Positions 23,195-31,111 of a DNA stretch of 32,607 nt are shown here, piece after piece (within the stretch, counting starts at the first letter, position 1; every line of letters starts with the position of its first letter). The translations under genes were made by a program, and so were the position numbers. The stretch lies in the NCBI GenBank assembly GCA_944332555.1, contig CALVKF010000014.1, positions 1 to 32,607 of the forward strand, written 5' to 3'. Source of the stretch: an uncultured Bacilli bacterium. Its GTDB lineage: Bacteria; Bacillota_I; Bacilli_A; RF39; UBA660. The notes beneath the pieces are model-generated. The model searched no databases and had not been told where the DNA came from. It was given only the letters and a program-made list of their open reading frames with translations.

Positions 23195-24520
23195 TTATGT
23201 ATTTTTATGATTTTTCTTCCATTCTTTTATTTGTTCAAGTCTTTGTTTAAATTTAATTTCATTACCTTGAGTTGTTGGTTGATAATAAGTTTTACCAATT
23301 AATGAAGGTGGCAAACAATCCATGGTTGTGAGTTTATCTTCATAATCATGAGCATATTTATAACCCTTACCATAATTAAGATTTTGCATAAGTTTTGTTG
23401 GAGCATTGCGAATTTGTAGTGGCACTGGTTCAGCAATAGTATTTAGGGCATCCCTGCAAGCATTCATATATGCAACATCACATGCATTAGATTTAGGAGC
23501 AATGCTCATATAAATAACCGCTTCCGTAAGGTGGACATTACATTCAGGCATACCAATAAAGTGACATGCTTGATAAACATTTACTGCCACATTTAGAGCA
23601 TTAGTATCAGCAAGACCTATATCTTCTGATGCAAAACGAACTATTCTTCTAGCAATGTAAAGTGGTTCTTCTCCTGCTTCAAGCATGCGAGCAAGCCAGT
23701 AGACTGCTGCATCAGGATCACTATTACGCATGGATTTATGAAGAGCTGAAATAATATTATAATGTTCTTCCCCATCTTTATCATAAAGTAGTGTTTTTTT
23801 AGTTAAACATTCTTCAATATTTTCACGAGTTACATGAATAACTCCTTCTTTATCTATATCACTATTAGTAATAATCATATCAAGGGTTGTTAGGGCACTA
23901 CGAGCATCGCCACTCGCAAATGTGGCAATAAATTTTAAATCATCTTCTGCTATTTCAACTTTACTTTTGCCAAAACCTCTTTCATCAGTAATTGCTCGTT
24001 TTAAAAGCGTTAAAATATTTTCTACTGATAATTCTTTTAACACAAAAGTGCGACATCTAGATAAAAGAGCATTGTTTATTTCAAATGAAGGATTTTCTGT
24101 TGTTGCTCCGATTAAAACAATGGCTCCTTTTTCCACAAATGGCAAAAAAGCATCTTGTTGAGCTTTATTAAATCTATGAATTTCATCAACAAACAAAATA
24201 GTTTTAATACCTAACTTTTTATTATTATCGGCATCTTCCATTACTTTTTTTATTTCTTTAATTCCTGATGTTACCGCAGAAAAATTAATAAAATCCGATT
24301 TAGTTTCATGAGCAATAATCCGAGCGAGTGTTGTTTTACCTACCCCCGGTGGCCCCCAGAAAATCATTGATGAAACATTATCGCTTTCAATCATTTTCTT
24401 AAGTATTTTACCATTCCCTATCAAATGTTCTTGACCAACAAATTCACTTAAATTTCTTGGACGCATTCTATAAGCCAGTGGTTCATATTTTGATTCATCA
24501 AAAAGTGATGCTTGTTCCAT
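23195..24520 (-). CDS. rarA: Replication-associated recombination protein A (RarA/MgsA), AAA+ ATPase
   Basis: 441 residues, typical for the family. It starts with PLAYRMRPRNLSEFVGQEHL, then Walker A GPPGVGKTTLAR, Walker B ILFVDEIHRFNKAQQDAFLP, sensor 1 IGATTENPSFEIN, arginine finger ALLSRC, and the RarA-specific C-terminal region (ALHKSMRNSDPDAAVYWLARML, YGKGYKYAHDYED). It belongs to the clamp-loader clade and acts on stalled forks and single-stranded DNA ends with SSB. The ATG has GGAGGG. It is a housekeeping gene and shows no damage. It sits 36 bases after the terminator of the MBL gene, so it has its own promoter (TATAAT about 30 bases upstream of the ATG). Confidence 0.97.
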   Translation of the reverse strand: MEQASLFDESKYEPLAYRMRPRNLSEFVGQEHLIGNGKILKKMIESDNVSSMIFWGPPGVGKTTLARIIAHETKSDFINFSAVTSGIKEIKKVMEDADNNKKLGIKTILFVDEIHRFNKAQQDAFLPFVEKGAIVLIGATTENPSFEINNALLSRCRTFVLKELSVENILTLLKRAITDERGFGKSKVEIAEDDLKFIATFASGDARSALTTLDMIITNSDIDKEGVIHVTRENIEECLTKKTLLYDKDGEEHYNIISALHKSMRNSDPDAAVYWLARMLEAGEEPLYIARRIVRFASEDIGLADTNALNVAVNVYQACHFIGMPECNVHLTEAVIYMSIAPKSNACDVAYMNACRDALNTIAEPVPLQIRNAPTKLMQNLNYGKGYKYAHDYEDKLTTMDCLPPSLIGKTYYQPTTQGNEIKFKQRLEQIKEWKKNHKNT

Positions 24521-24560
24521 TTTATCCCTCCTTTTTAGTAATTAATATTATACAACAAAA

Positions 24561-24587
24561 TAGCCAAACCGCATATAGATTTGGCTA
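24561..24587 (-). terminator. Terminator of the MBL-fold gene
   Basis: TAGCCAAA (24561-24568) pairs with TTTGGCTA (24580-24587), 8 bp perfect; TTTTGTTGT follows on the minus strand. Confidence 0.75.
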
Positions 24588-24593
24588 AATATT

Positions 24594-25226
24594 TTATTTC
24601 ATTAGAATATTACATTCTATATCTTTATCAATTAAATTTTTAAAATTAATAACATCTTCTTTTGTACCTACAATTAAACCATAATGAATTGGTACAACTA
24701 TTTTTGGTTTAATTTCATTAACTAACTCTGCTGCTTCAAAAGTATTCATTGTATATGTTCCTCCGATTGGAACAAATGCCACATCACATTTTACTTGTTT
24801 GTTTTCTGGAGTTTTATCAGTATCACCAGCAATATAATAAGTTGTATTGTCTAAACTTATTATATAACCAACCCAATTATTATCTTTAGGATGAAAATTC
24901 TTATTCGTGTTATATGCCGGAATTGTTTTAACATTAATTCCAATAATATTATATTCTCCATTTGGTTTTACAACTATTATATGTTCTTTGTCAAAACCAA
25001 ATTCTAATACTTTTTCTTCTAAATCACTAGGTATTACAATAATAGTATTATCCTTTATTACTTTTTTCAAATCATCTTCTGAATAATGATCATAATGACT
25101 ATGGGTAATAAATACTATATCAGCATCATTATAATCTTTATTTATTTTATATGGATCAAAATAAATAACTAAACCTTTATTTATTCTAATACTACTATGA
25201 ATTAATACTTCAACATTATCTAACAT
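24594..25226 (-). CDS. MBL-fold metal-dependent hydrolase (UPF0173-like)
   Basis: 210 residues. The metallo-beta-lactamase motif THSHYDHYSEDD (HxHxDH) is present, followed by a metal-binding Asp in YYIAGDTDKTPE and a His in KIVVPIHYG; the GTYTMNTFEAAEL stretch between the last two is typical of the UlaG/UPF0173 branch. The substrate is unknown; this branch includes lactonases and phosphodiesterases. It is a single-gene transcript with terminators on either side (24561-24587 and 25270-25291). Confidence 0.88.
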   Translation of the reverse strand: MLDNVEVLIHSSIRINKGLVIYFDPYKINKDYNDADIVFITHSHYDHYSEDDLKKVIKDNTIIVIPSDLEEKVLEFGFDKEHIIVVKPNGEYNIIGINVKTIPAYNTNKNFHPKDNNWVGYIISLDNTTYYIAGDTDKTPENKQVKCDVAFVPIGGTYTMNTFEAAELVNEIKPKIVVPIHYGLIVGTKEDVINFKNLIDKDIECNILMK

Positions 25227-25269
25227 AAAATCATCTCTTTTCTTAAATTAATTATATCATTAATTAAAG

Positions 25270-25291
25270 AAAAAAAGTAGTATACACTACT
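25270..25291 (-). terminator. Terminator after the pseudogene
   Basis: AGTAGT (25276-25281) pairs with ACTACT (25286-25291) around 4 bases; T7 on the minus strand. A second hairpin, TCTTGTGA/TCACAAGA (25309-25328, 8 bp perfect, loop GCCA), lies between it and the pseudogene and has no T-run. Confidence 0.7.
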
Positions 25292-25348
25292 CTATTCTAA
25301 AAGGATTTTCTTGTGAGCCATCACAAGAGATATAGATAACATCAGAGT

Positions 25349-25964
25349 TTAGGTAAAAACAAGGCCTGACCGCACTTTTTCATCATTTATATATAATGAA
25401 TATGTTTTATTTTTTTCCTTTTTTATTTTAAAATTGTTTTCCCATATTTTTTTATTTTCATCACAATGTTCTTTCCTTCTTCTTAAACTTACAGGATTAC
25501 TTTCATCCAATTCCTTAATAAAACCTTTTAAATTCTTGTTTACAATACCTGTTTTTAAATAAAGTTCGTACCCATTAGTATATTCCTTAACATCATATAA
25601 ATTTAAATCTACCCTTTTTCCAATATCTTTCAATACTTCTTCCTTATTTTTAACTTCATCAGCATTTTCATTTTCTAAAATACTAATTACTGTTGTAGGC
25701 CACTAGCAATATATCTTCCCATAATTCCTTAATCATCTATAAATCCATATACAAATACTGTTGAAATAGGACTTTTGAATCTTTTTAAATTCATATTCAT
25801 TAAGAATAATGGATATGTATTATCTTCACTTAAGCTTTAGGTGCTCTAATATTTCTTAAGGCACGATATAAATCTTTCTTTTCTTCTAAAGACTCTGGTA
25901 TTTTAATATTACTTAATTTATTATCTTCTTTAATTAATTCATTTATTAAATAATCTATTTTCAT
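25349..25964 (-). pseudogene. Decayed gene with frameshifts and stops, family unknown
   Basis: From an ATG at 25964 with AAGGAG the frame reads MKIDYLINELIKEDNKLSNI and on to RALRNIRAPKA, then stops. Coding sense resumes in another frame (SEDNTYPLFLMNMNLKRFKS, STVFVYGFIDD), hits TAA, continues (GIMGRYIASGLQQ) to another stop, shifts frame again (TVISILENENADEVKN) and then runs through the 94-codon open frame 25633-25349 (DIGKRVDLNLYDVKEYTNGY ... SNPVSLRRRKEHCDENKKIW) to a natural-looking end. At least two frameshifts and one in-frame stop, so it is a pseudogene of about 200 codons, probably also with internal deletions. The intact relative is not known to me. Confidence 0.8.
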
Positions 25965-25974
25965 TGGACTCCTT

Positions 25975-26865
25975 TTACTTTATATTTTCTTTTAGAAATT
26001 CTATTCTTTTTTGCATACTATCTTTAGTTATTTTGCTTTTTAAAATCATATCATAACCATGAACAGTTCCTTTAGTTTTTACTAATTTTACATTAGTGTT
26101 TTTTTCTTTTAATCTATTATAATAATTAATTCCTTCATCATGTAATGGATCAAATTCAGCAATTTCAATATAAGTATTAGGAATATTATTTTTTAGAGTG
26201 GCTTGCATTGGTGATGCTTCTATTTTTTCAGAATCATTAAGTCCCTTCAAAAACATTTGCCACATTTTTTTGTTGTTTTTGCTATTCCACATTGGTGTAT
26301 TATAATACTTTTTCATAGACTTTGTTTTTGTCATGGCATCAGTGCTCGGATATATTAACATTTGCGCACAGATAGAATCTAGAGCATTTGTTACATAAGT
26401 GGCTAGTATAGCACCAGCACTATCTCCCCCGATGATAATTTTTTCTTTATTTATTCCTAATTTTTCATAATTTTTTATAACCCATTTATAGGTATTTATA
26501 GCATCGTCTCTTATTTCCTTATAAGTATATTTTGGTAGTAATCGATAATCGGGGAAAATGACTTTTAGTTTGGCATATTTAGCATAAATTGCTACTCTTT
26601 TCTTGTGAAAGGGGGATGCCTTATAACCAAATCCACCACCATGAAAATATATTAAACAAGGTAAATTATCATTATTATTTTTAGGTTCAAATACATATGT
26701 TTTTATATTATTGTTAAAATATTTTTTTATTTTAACATCTTTAGAAATAGGGGTTAATGCAAATAATATAGTTAATGGTATTTTAGATAATGATATAGTA
26801 AATTTATTAAATGGTATTTTAATAAATTTACATATGAAGAAATCTTTATTAATATTATATTTCAT
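25975..26865 (-). CDS. Alpha/beta hydrolase (HSL-type esterase/lipase)
   Basis: 296 residues. The hormone-sensitive-lipase hallmarks are present: oxyanion motif LIYFHGGGFGYKAS near residue 70-80, nucleophile elbow IIIGGDSAGAILATYV, acid in AEFDPLHDEG and catalytic His in GTVHGYDMI. A hydrophobic N-terminus (FNKFTISLSKIPLTILFALTP) may be a membrane anchor or signal-like segment. It should hydrolyse a carboxyl ester; the natural substrate is unknown. It is 11 bases upstream of the pseudogene, so the two once formed one transcript. Intact length and motifs. Confidence 0.9.
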   Translation of the reverse strand: MKYNINKDFFICKFIKIPFNKFTISLSKIPLTILFALTPISKDVKIKKYFNNNIKTYVFEPKNNNDNLPCLIYFHGGGFGYKASPFHKKRVAIYAKYAKLKVIFPDYRLLPKYTYKEIRDDAINTYKWVIKNYEKLGINKEKIIIGGDSAGAILATYVTNALDSICAQMLIYPSTDAMTKTKSMKKYYNTPMWNSKNNKKMWQMFLKGLNDSEKIEASPMQATLKNNIPNTYIEIAEFDPLHDEGINYYNRLKEKNTNVKLVKTKGTVHGYDMILKSKITKDSMQKRIEFLKENIK

Positions 26866-26912
26866 ATTTTACTCCTAAATCTATTTAAATTATAACATTT
26901 ATTTAAATAAAA

Positions 26913-26934
26913 ACATAGTATTAATCTACTATGT
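26913..26934 (-). terminator. Terminator downstream of a truncated minus-strand gene
   Basis: ACATAGTA (26913-26920) and TACTATGT (26927-26934) form a perfect 8-bp stem, with TTTTTATTT following on the minus strand. Confidence 0.75.
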
Positions 26935-26954
26935 TACAGGTTCTAAATTACCTA

Positions 26955-27111
26955 TTATTTTATAAATATATCTTTAAAATTATTATAATCATCTAAATAA
27001 ACTTCTATATCCTCAAATTTAGTATCTTCTGGAAAACAAATAGTAAAATTGTTTTCACCATTATGTTCTATACATTTGGCATTTTGACTATTGCCAGACT
27101 CATCATAAAAA
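26955..27111 (-). pseudogene. 3' fragment of a gene cut by an ISL3-type remnant
   Basis: On the minus strand a frame with protein-like content, NFYDESGNSQNAKCIEHNGE and ending DYNNFKDIFIK, runs from about 27111 to a TAA at 26957-26955, followed by a proper terminator. There is no start codon in this frame; its 5' part has been replaced by the transposase remnant on the right. About 50 residues remain; the family is not recognisable. The tail (FTICFPEDTKFEDIEVYLDD) suggests a beta-rich surface or secreted domain. Confidence 0.6.
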
Positions 27112-27461
27112 TTTGATATTTATTACAATTGATTTAATAAAAGAAACTCTTAAAAGTGCATATAATGATACCGATGTTGAATCTATGCATAATAAAATAG
27201 CTAGCATAGTTGATTTATGTAGAGAAAATGGTCATAAAAAATTAATATGGTTTTCTAATCTTATTACTAATCATTATGAAGGAATAATTAATCATGCTAT
27301 ATATAACATTTCTACTGGAAAAGTTGAAGGAATAAATAATAAAATAAAGACATTAAGAAGACAACATTATGGTATCCCAGATGATGAATATTTCTTCTTA
27401 AAAATAATTGATGTTAGTTATACTAAATAATTTATTTCCCACACCTTTTGGGACAGAACCC
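27112..27461 (+). mobile_element. Remnant of an ISL3-family insertion sequence (right end)
   Basis: The last part of an ISL3-type DDE transposase (27113-27430, plus strand) is followed by AT-rich DNA and an end-like sequence, CCCACACCTTTTGGGACAGAACCC (27438-27461), read inward as GGGTTCTGTCCC. The left part of the element and most of the transposase are missing; the left boundary falls at about 27105-27116, where the minus-strand gene fragment begins. No target duplication can be checked since only one end remains. Confidence 0.65.
27113..27430 (+). pseudogene. C-terminal fragment of ISL3-family transposase
   Basis: About 105 codons beginning within the gene (the TTG at 27113 is not a real start). 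The segment SNLITNHYEGIINHAIYNIS, TGKVEGINNKIKTLRRQHYG, IPDDEYFFLKIIDVSY is the conserved C-terminal portion of ISL3/IS204-type DDE transposases, with the catalytic Glu in VEGINNKIK. Full transposases of this family are about 400-450 residues, so three quarters are gone and the fragment is inactive. Confidence 0.8.
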
Positions 27462-27573
27462 TATTTGTAAAGTTTTTTCAAAAAAACACTAGCCAAAATT
27501 GCTAATATGATTTATAATATGTAATTACAGAGTGATATAAAGGTGTTTATGAGAAGGTGTACGGGAGAATTGC

Positions 27574-28245
27574 ATGAAAAAATTAAACATCTTTATTGAT
27601 GAATCTGGAGATTTTGGAATTAATGATAATGCTTCAGATCTTTATGTTGTATCATTTGTCTTTTTAAGTTCTCTTAATAATATAGAACCTTTTTTAAATG
27701 CATTTAAAGAAAGACTTAATAAACTGAAATTTACCAAAATGATTCATACTGCTGATTTAATTAGACATAAAGGAGATTATAAGGATTTATCAATTGACTT
27801 GAGACAAAGTATATTTAATTCCCTATTTGTTTTTACAAAAAGGTCACCAATTAAATTAAAAAGCATTGTAGTAAACAAAAAATATACTGATAGTTATAAA
27901 CTATTAAAAAAACAATTAACTGCAGAATTGAATGATTTAGTATCTAGTAATCATAAGTTCTTCCAACAATTTGATAAAATAGTTATTTATTATGATAATG
28001 GTCAATCACAATTAGCAGCAATTTTAGAAGATGTATTTAAAGATTTTAATATATCCTTTATTAGTGATTTTGATAAAACTAAAGAAAAACTATTTCAAGT
28101 AGCAGATATGCTTACCTTTATAGATAAATACTATTATAAATATAAACATAAATTGTATATTTCTAAAAATGAAAAAATATTTTTTGAAAACATGGAAATG
28201 CGTAAGTTACTAAAGGAACTTAAAAACAAACGAATAAGCATTTAA
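27574..28245 (+). CDS. DUF3800 domain protein (RNase H-like fold predicted)
   Basis: 223 residues, ATG with GGGAGA. The DUF3800 pattern is clear: NIFIDESGDFG at the start, KMIHTADLIRHKGDY, KIVIYYDNGQSQ with its Asp, and the closing FQVADMLTFIDKYYYKY, an Asp-bearing C-terminal motif. The family is often assigned an RNase H-like fold and is frequent in mobile and defence contexts; no activity is firmly established. It is the only plus-strand gene nearby, directly after the IS remnant, and ends at a strong bidirectional terminator. A 16-codon ORF with its own AAAGGTG (27549-27599) overlaps its start and could be a leader. Confidence 0.85.
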   Translation: MKKLNIFIDESGDFGINDNASDLYVVSFVFLSSLNNIEPFLNAFKERLNKLKFTKMIHTADLIRHKGDYKDLSIDLRQSIFNSLFVFTKRSPIKLKSIVVNKKYTDSYKLLKKQLTAELNDLVSSNHKFFQQFDKIVIYYDNGQSQLAAILEDVFKDFNISFISDFDKTKEKLFQVADMLTFIDKYYYKYKHKLYISKNEKIFFENMEMRKLLKELKNKRISI

Positions 28246-28269
28246 AAAGCAACCCAAAGGTTGCTTTTT
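28244..28269. terminator. Strong bidirectional terminator
   Basis: AAAAAGCAACC (28244-28254) and GGTTGCTTTTT (28259-28269) form a perfect 11-bp stem with loop CAAA and T-runs on both strands. It ends the DUF3800 gene (stop at 28243-28245) and the opposing RNA at 28244-28380. Confidence 0.95.
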
Positions 28270-28380
28270 AAAGCGGCGCCTAGCGCCTACGCGGGTAGAA
28301 CCGTTTGCTCATCTAAGAATTAATCTTAGGCCACATGGCTCCAAGTAGATATAATCTACTAATACATTATATCCACTAAC
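28244..28380 (-). ncRNA. Orphan structured RNA gene (about 135 nt), no ORF
   Basis: A near-consensus promoter (28387-28415) on the minus strand starts a transcript near 28380 that ends at the terminator 28244-28269. The interval holds no ORF and has a marked G+C island (28274-28313, about 65% by hand count, in DNA of about 26%). On the plus strand the stems are GGCGC/GCGCC (28275-28287), CTAC/GTAG (28287-28298), CTAAGA/TCTTAG (28313-28329), GCCA/TGGC (28330-28339) and AGTAGAT/ATCTACT (28344-28360). It does not fit tRNA, SRP RNA, tmRNA or RNase P as I know them. A 6S-type or lineage-specific regulatory RNA is possible. Confidence 0.6.
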
Positions 28381-28386
28381 AATTAA

Positions 28387-28415
28387 ATTATACCAAACAA
28401 TTTCCTATTTGTAAA
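28387..28415 (-). promoter_or_regulatory. Promoter of the orphan RNA gene
   Basis: On the minus strand TTTACA (28415-28410), a 17-base spacer and TATAAT (28392-28387), 19 bases after the stop of the sensor kinase gene. Confidence 0.75.
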
Positions 28416-28433
28416 TACATTTTGCCAAAAAAA

Positions 28434-29312
28434 TTATATTGTATTAAAGACAATTGTTATAACTAATTCATTATTCCTTAATTTAGCAGTTATCTTACCA
28501 TTATTTAATTCTACTAACTTGCGAGCAATGCTTAAACCTATTCCACTGCTTTTATTAGCATTTTCAACTGTAAAAAATCTATCAAATATTTTAGCAACAC
28601 TAATTCTATCTAAAATAGTAGTTTTATTTTTAAAAGTAATAATTCCATTATCATCTAACTTTATATTTATATATTCATCGCTATATTTTAAAGCATTCAT
28701 TATTATATTATCTATAATTCTATTAAAACTTAATTTATTAATATATCTTATAATTTTTTTATTAGTAATTGTAATACTTGGATTAATTCCTTTTTCTTTA
28801 AATAAATCATAAAAGCTAGCAATTATATTTTCTAACTCATCATTTAGACAAACATTTTCTTTATCTAAAGAATTATTAGATATTTTAGAATAATCAAATA
28901 ACTCTTCAGTAAGTATTGTTAAATCATTAACTTTAGCATTAATATATTTAATATATTCTTTTTGTTTTTTATTTAAATTATTAGTTTCTATTAAATCCAA
29001 GTAACCCCTTATTGCAGTAAGGGGTGTTCTAATATCATGAGTCATATTGGTAATAACATTTACTAAATTTTGATTACCATTAATATATTCTAATTTTAAT
29101 TTTCTTAAATATTTTAAATCTTTATTTAAATTATTTACTAATTTTTTTAAGTTTTTATTATTACTACTTATAGTAATTAACTGATTAGTATTATTATTTA
29201 ATATAAATGGTAATTTATTTTCTATTTCTTTAATTGTCTTATTTAAAATAATTAATTTAATAGATAAATATAAACTTATAATAATAAAAATAGTTAATAA
29301 AATATAAATCAT
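28434..29312 (-). CDS. Sensor histidine kinase
   Basis: 292 residues, short for the family. One N-terminal membrane segment (about 1-23), no extracellular sensor loop, a helical linker, then the H-box NMTHDIRTPLTAIRGYLDL (H92), N-box IDNIIMNALKYS, F-box KIFDRFFTVEN and G-box SSGIGLSIARKLVE. It is the last gene of a response regulator / ABC transporter / kinase module, 12 bases after the permease. A sensor with no sizeable outer loop usually responds through the partner permease, as in peptide-antibiotic detoxification modules (BceS, NsaS type); that is inferred here. Partner: the OmpR-type regulator at 31112. Confidence 0.93.
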   Translation of the reverse strand: MIYILLTIFIIISLYLSIKLIILNKTIKEIENKLPFILNNNTNQLITISSNNKNLKKLVNNLNKDLKYLRKLKLEYINGNQNLVNVITNMTHDIRTPLTAIRGYLDLIETNNLNKKQKEYIKYINAKVNDLTILTEELFDYSKISNNSLDKENVCLNDELENIIASFYDLFKEKGINPSITITNKKIIRYINKLSFNRIIDNIIMNALKYSDEYINIKLDDNGIITFKNKTTILDRISVAKIFDRFFTVENANKSSGIGLSIARKLVELNNGKITAKLRNNELVITIVFNTI

Positions 29313-29324
29313 GATATATCCTTT

Positions 29325-30146
29325 CTAATTAATTTCTTTTTTGTTAAATAAATAAATACCTAAACTTGTAAATATTATAATTACTCCGATAGAATAAAGA
29401 GGATAATAAGTATAGTCGGCCTCATCGGCATTTAAACAAATTGCTTGACCTTCTGGAATAGCACTTAAAATTATTTGATAAAGGGTTCTCATATTTTTGG
29501 AAGGATACATTGGATTAGGTATCTCTTCATAAACTATTCCTTCTTCAGTTAATGTTGCTTGATTTGTAGTTTCTGGTTGGGATAATATTCCATATACCAC
29601 CATACATCCATAAAACAAAATAACTACTAATAAGATATTAATCATCGAACTAATTGTTTTACTAGTAACATTCATAGCAACAAATACATTTATTGCAGCC
29701 ATAGCTATACTAAATAAAATAATTGTTAGTACTAAATAAAGCACTTTACCAATACTTAAATCAATTTTTCCAAATAATATTGTACCTAGAATTCCTACAA
29801 CTAAAATAAATAATAATATATAAAATAATGTAGCTATACTCATAACAATAAAATTTGCTAAATAAATATTTTTTCTATTATGTCCCATTATTATTTTATT
29901 ACGAATGGTACCACAAGAATATTCACTACCAACAAATATACTAGTAATTATAGCAATATAAAAGCCTATAATTATACCAATCCGTGGAAAAAAGTCTATC
30001 GTTTTATATATTTCGTTAAACTTATTTCTATCTATATATGCACTAATAATTAAGGCTAATGCAAACACGATTGTAAGTATTGCTAATCCCCAAAATAATC
30101 TATCTTTTTTTATTCTAGTCAAACTTGCTTTAAGTAAATTAGGCAT
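29325..30146 (-). CDS. ABC-2-type transporter permease
   Basis: 273 residues from the ATG at 30146; earlier GTG/ATG codons (30155, 30152) lie on the ribosome binding site GGGAG. Six likely membrane segments (WGLAILTIVFALALIIS, GIIIGFYIAIITSIF, FIVMSIATLFYILLFILV, YLVLTIILFSIAMAAINVF, ILLVVILFYGCMVVYGIL, LYSIGVIIIFTSLGIYLF) and one larger outer loop before the last. GSEYSCGTIRNKIIMGHNR is a coupling motif seen in bacitracin/lantibiotic-type permeases (EcsB/LanEFG-like). It overlaps the ATPase gene by 8 bases. Confidence 0.88.
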   Translation of the reverse strand: MPNLLKASLTRIKKDRLFWGLAILTIVFALALIISAYIDRNKFNEIYKTIDFFPRIGIIIGFYIAIITSIFVGSEYSCGTIRNKIIMGHNRKNIYLANFIVMSIATLFYILLFILVVGILGTILFGKIDLSIGKVLYLVLTIILFSIAMAAINVFVAMNVTSKTISSMINILLVVILFYGCMVVYGILSQPETTNQATLTEEGIVYEEIPNPMYPSKNMRTLYQIILSAIPEGQAICLNADEADYTYYPLYSIGVIIIFTSLGIYLFNKKEIN

Positions 30147-31053
30147 TATCATCACTCCCGATTAAATTTAGAAAATAATTTTCTAATGTTTCTGATGCTT
30201 CTAATACATCAATAACCTCTAAATTGTTTTTAGATAGATCACTAATCAATTTAGGAATTTTTATATTACTAAAAATATTAATAGTTTTGTCATTCTCTAT
30301 TTCATAAGTAATGTTTTGGGAATCTAAATAAGGAATAATTTTTTTAGCATCATTTACTTTTAAAACTATTCTATGTTTCATTTTATTTATTAACTCATCT
30401 TTACTTATTTCTTTTTTCATTTTACCTTTATCAACAAAACCATAATGTGTTGCTATTTTCGATAATTCATCTAAATAATGACTAGATATTAAAATTGTAA
30501 TATTTTTTTCCTTATTTAATTTTAATATAAGTTCGCGGATATCGATTATACCTTCAGGATCTAAACCATTTATTGGTTCATCCAAAATTAAGATATCAGG
30601 GTTACCCGCAAGAGCTATGGCAATTCCGAGTCTCTGGCGCATTCCTAATGAAAATTTACCAGCTTTTTTAGCACCGACATCAGAAAGTCCAACAAGTTTT
30701 AATAATTCATCTACATCATCAAATGTAGGAGAACCAAGTAATGTAAGCTCTTCAATAATGTTATCACGAGCACTTAAATTTTCATATATTGCGGGAGTCT
30801 CAACAATTGCACCAATTCGACTTCGCACATTTAATATTTCCTTATCGGTATTTTTAATACCATAAATATAGTATTCTCCAGTATCTACTTTTTGTAAGCC
30901 ACAAATAAGCCTAATTAAAGTAGTTTTACCTGCCCCATTTTTTCCAATAAGGCCATAAATTGAACCAACTGGTACATGCAAATTCAAATCATCTAAAGCT
31001 TTAAAGTTTTTATACTTTTTAGTTAAAGATGCAGCTTCAATCACATAATTCAT
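30139..31053 (-). CDS. ABC transporter ATP-binding protein (lantibiotic/bacitracin type)
   Basis: 304 residues: Walker A GLIGKNGAGKTTLIR, Q-loop AIVETPAIYENLSARDN, signature FSLGMRQRLGIA, Walker B DILILDEPINGLDP and H-loop ISSHYLDEL, plus a C-terminal extension of about 90 residues as in the BcrA/LanF group. The ribosome binding site is AGGAGATGAT. It pairs with the permease it overlaps. An 11-bp-period direct repeat lies in its upstream region and overlaps its likely -35, which fits control by the adjacent response regulator. Confidence 0.95.
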   Translation of the reverse strand: MNYVIEAASLTKKYKNFKALDDLNLHVPVGSIYGLIGKNGAGKTTLIRLICGLQKVDTGEYYIYGIKNTDKEILNVRSRIGAIVETPAIYENLSARDNIIEELTLLGSPTFDDVDELLKLVGLSDVGAKKAGKFSLGMRQRLGIAIALAGNPDILILDEPINGLDPEGIIDIRELILKLNKEKNITILISSHYLDELSKIATHYGFVDKGKMKKEISKDELINKMKHRIVLKVNDAKKIIPYLDSQNITYEIENDKTINIFSNIKIPKLISDLSKNNLEVIDVLEASETLENYFLNLIGSDDNA

Positions 31054-31091
31054 ATTAATATCATCTCCTAACTATAATTTTAAATAATAAT

Positions 31092-31110
31092 AGTTAAGAA
31101 TTAGTTAAGA
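31092..31110 (-). promoter_or_regulatory. Direct repeat operator ahead of the ABC transporter genes
   Basis: AGTTAAGA occurs at 31092-31099 and 31103-31110 (minus strand TCTTAACT twice), 11 bp apart, one helical turn. Such tandem sites are typical for OmpR-type regulators. On the minus strand TTAACT could serve as -35 with TATAGT (about 31077-31072) as -10, 20 bases before the ATPase ribosome binding site. Confidence 0.6.
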
Positions 31111-31111
31111 T

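Noticed and set aside
28270-28380. tRNA, tmRNA or SRP RNA in the G+C-rich interval
   Set aside because: No cloverleaf or T-loop motif, no CCA end, no GGAAGC-type SRP loop; the hairpins are arranged differently.
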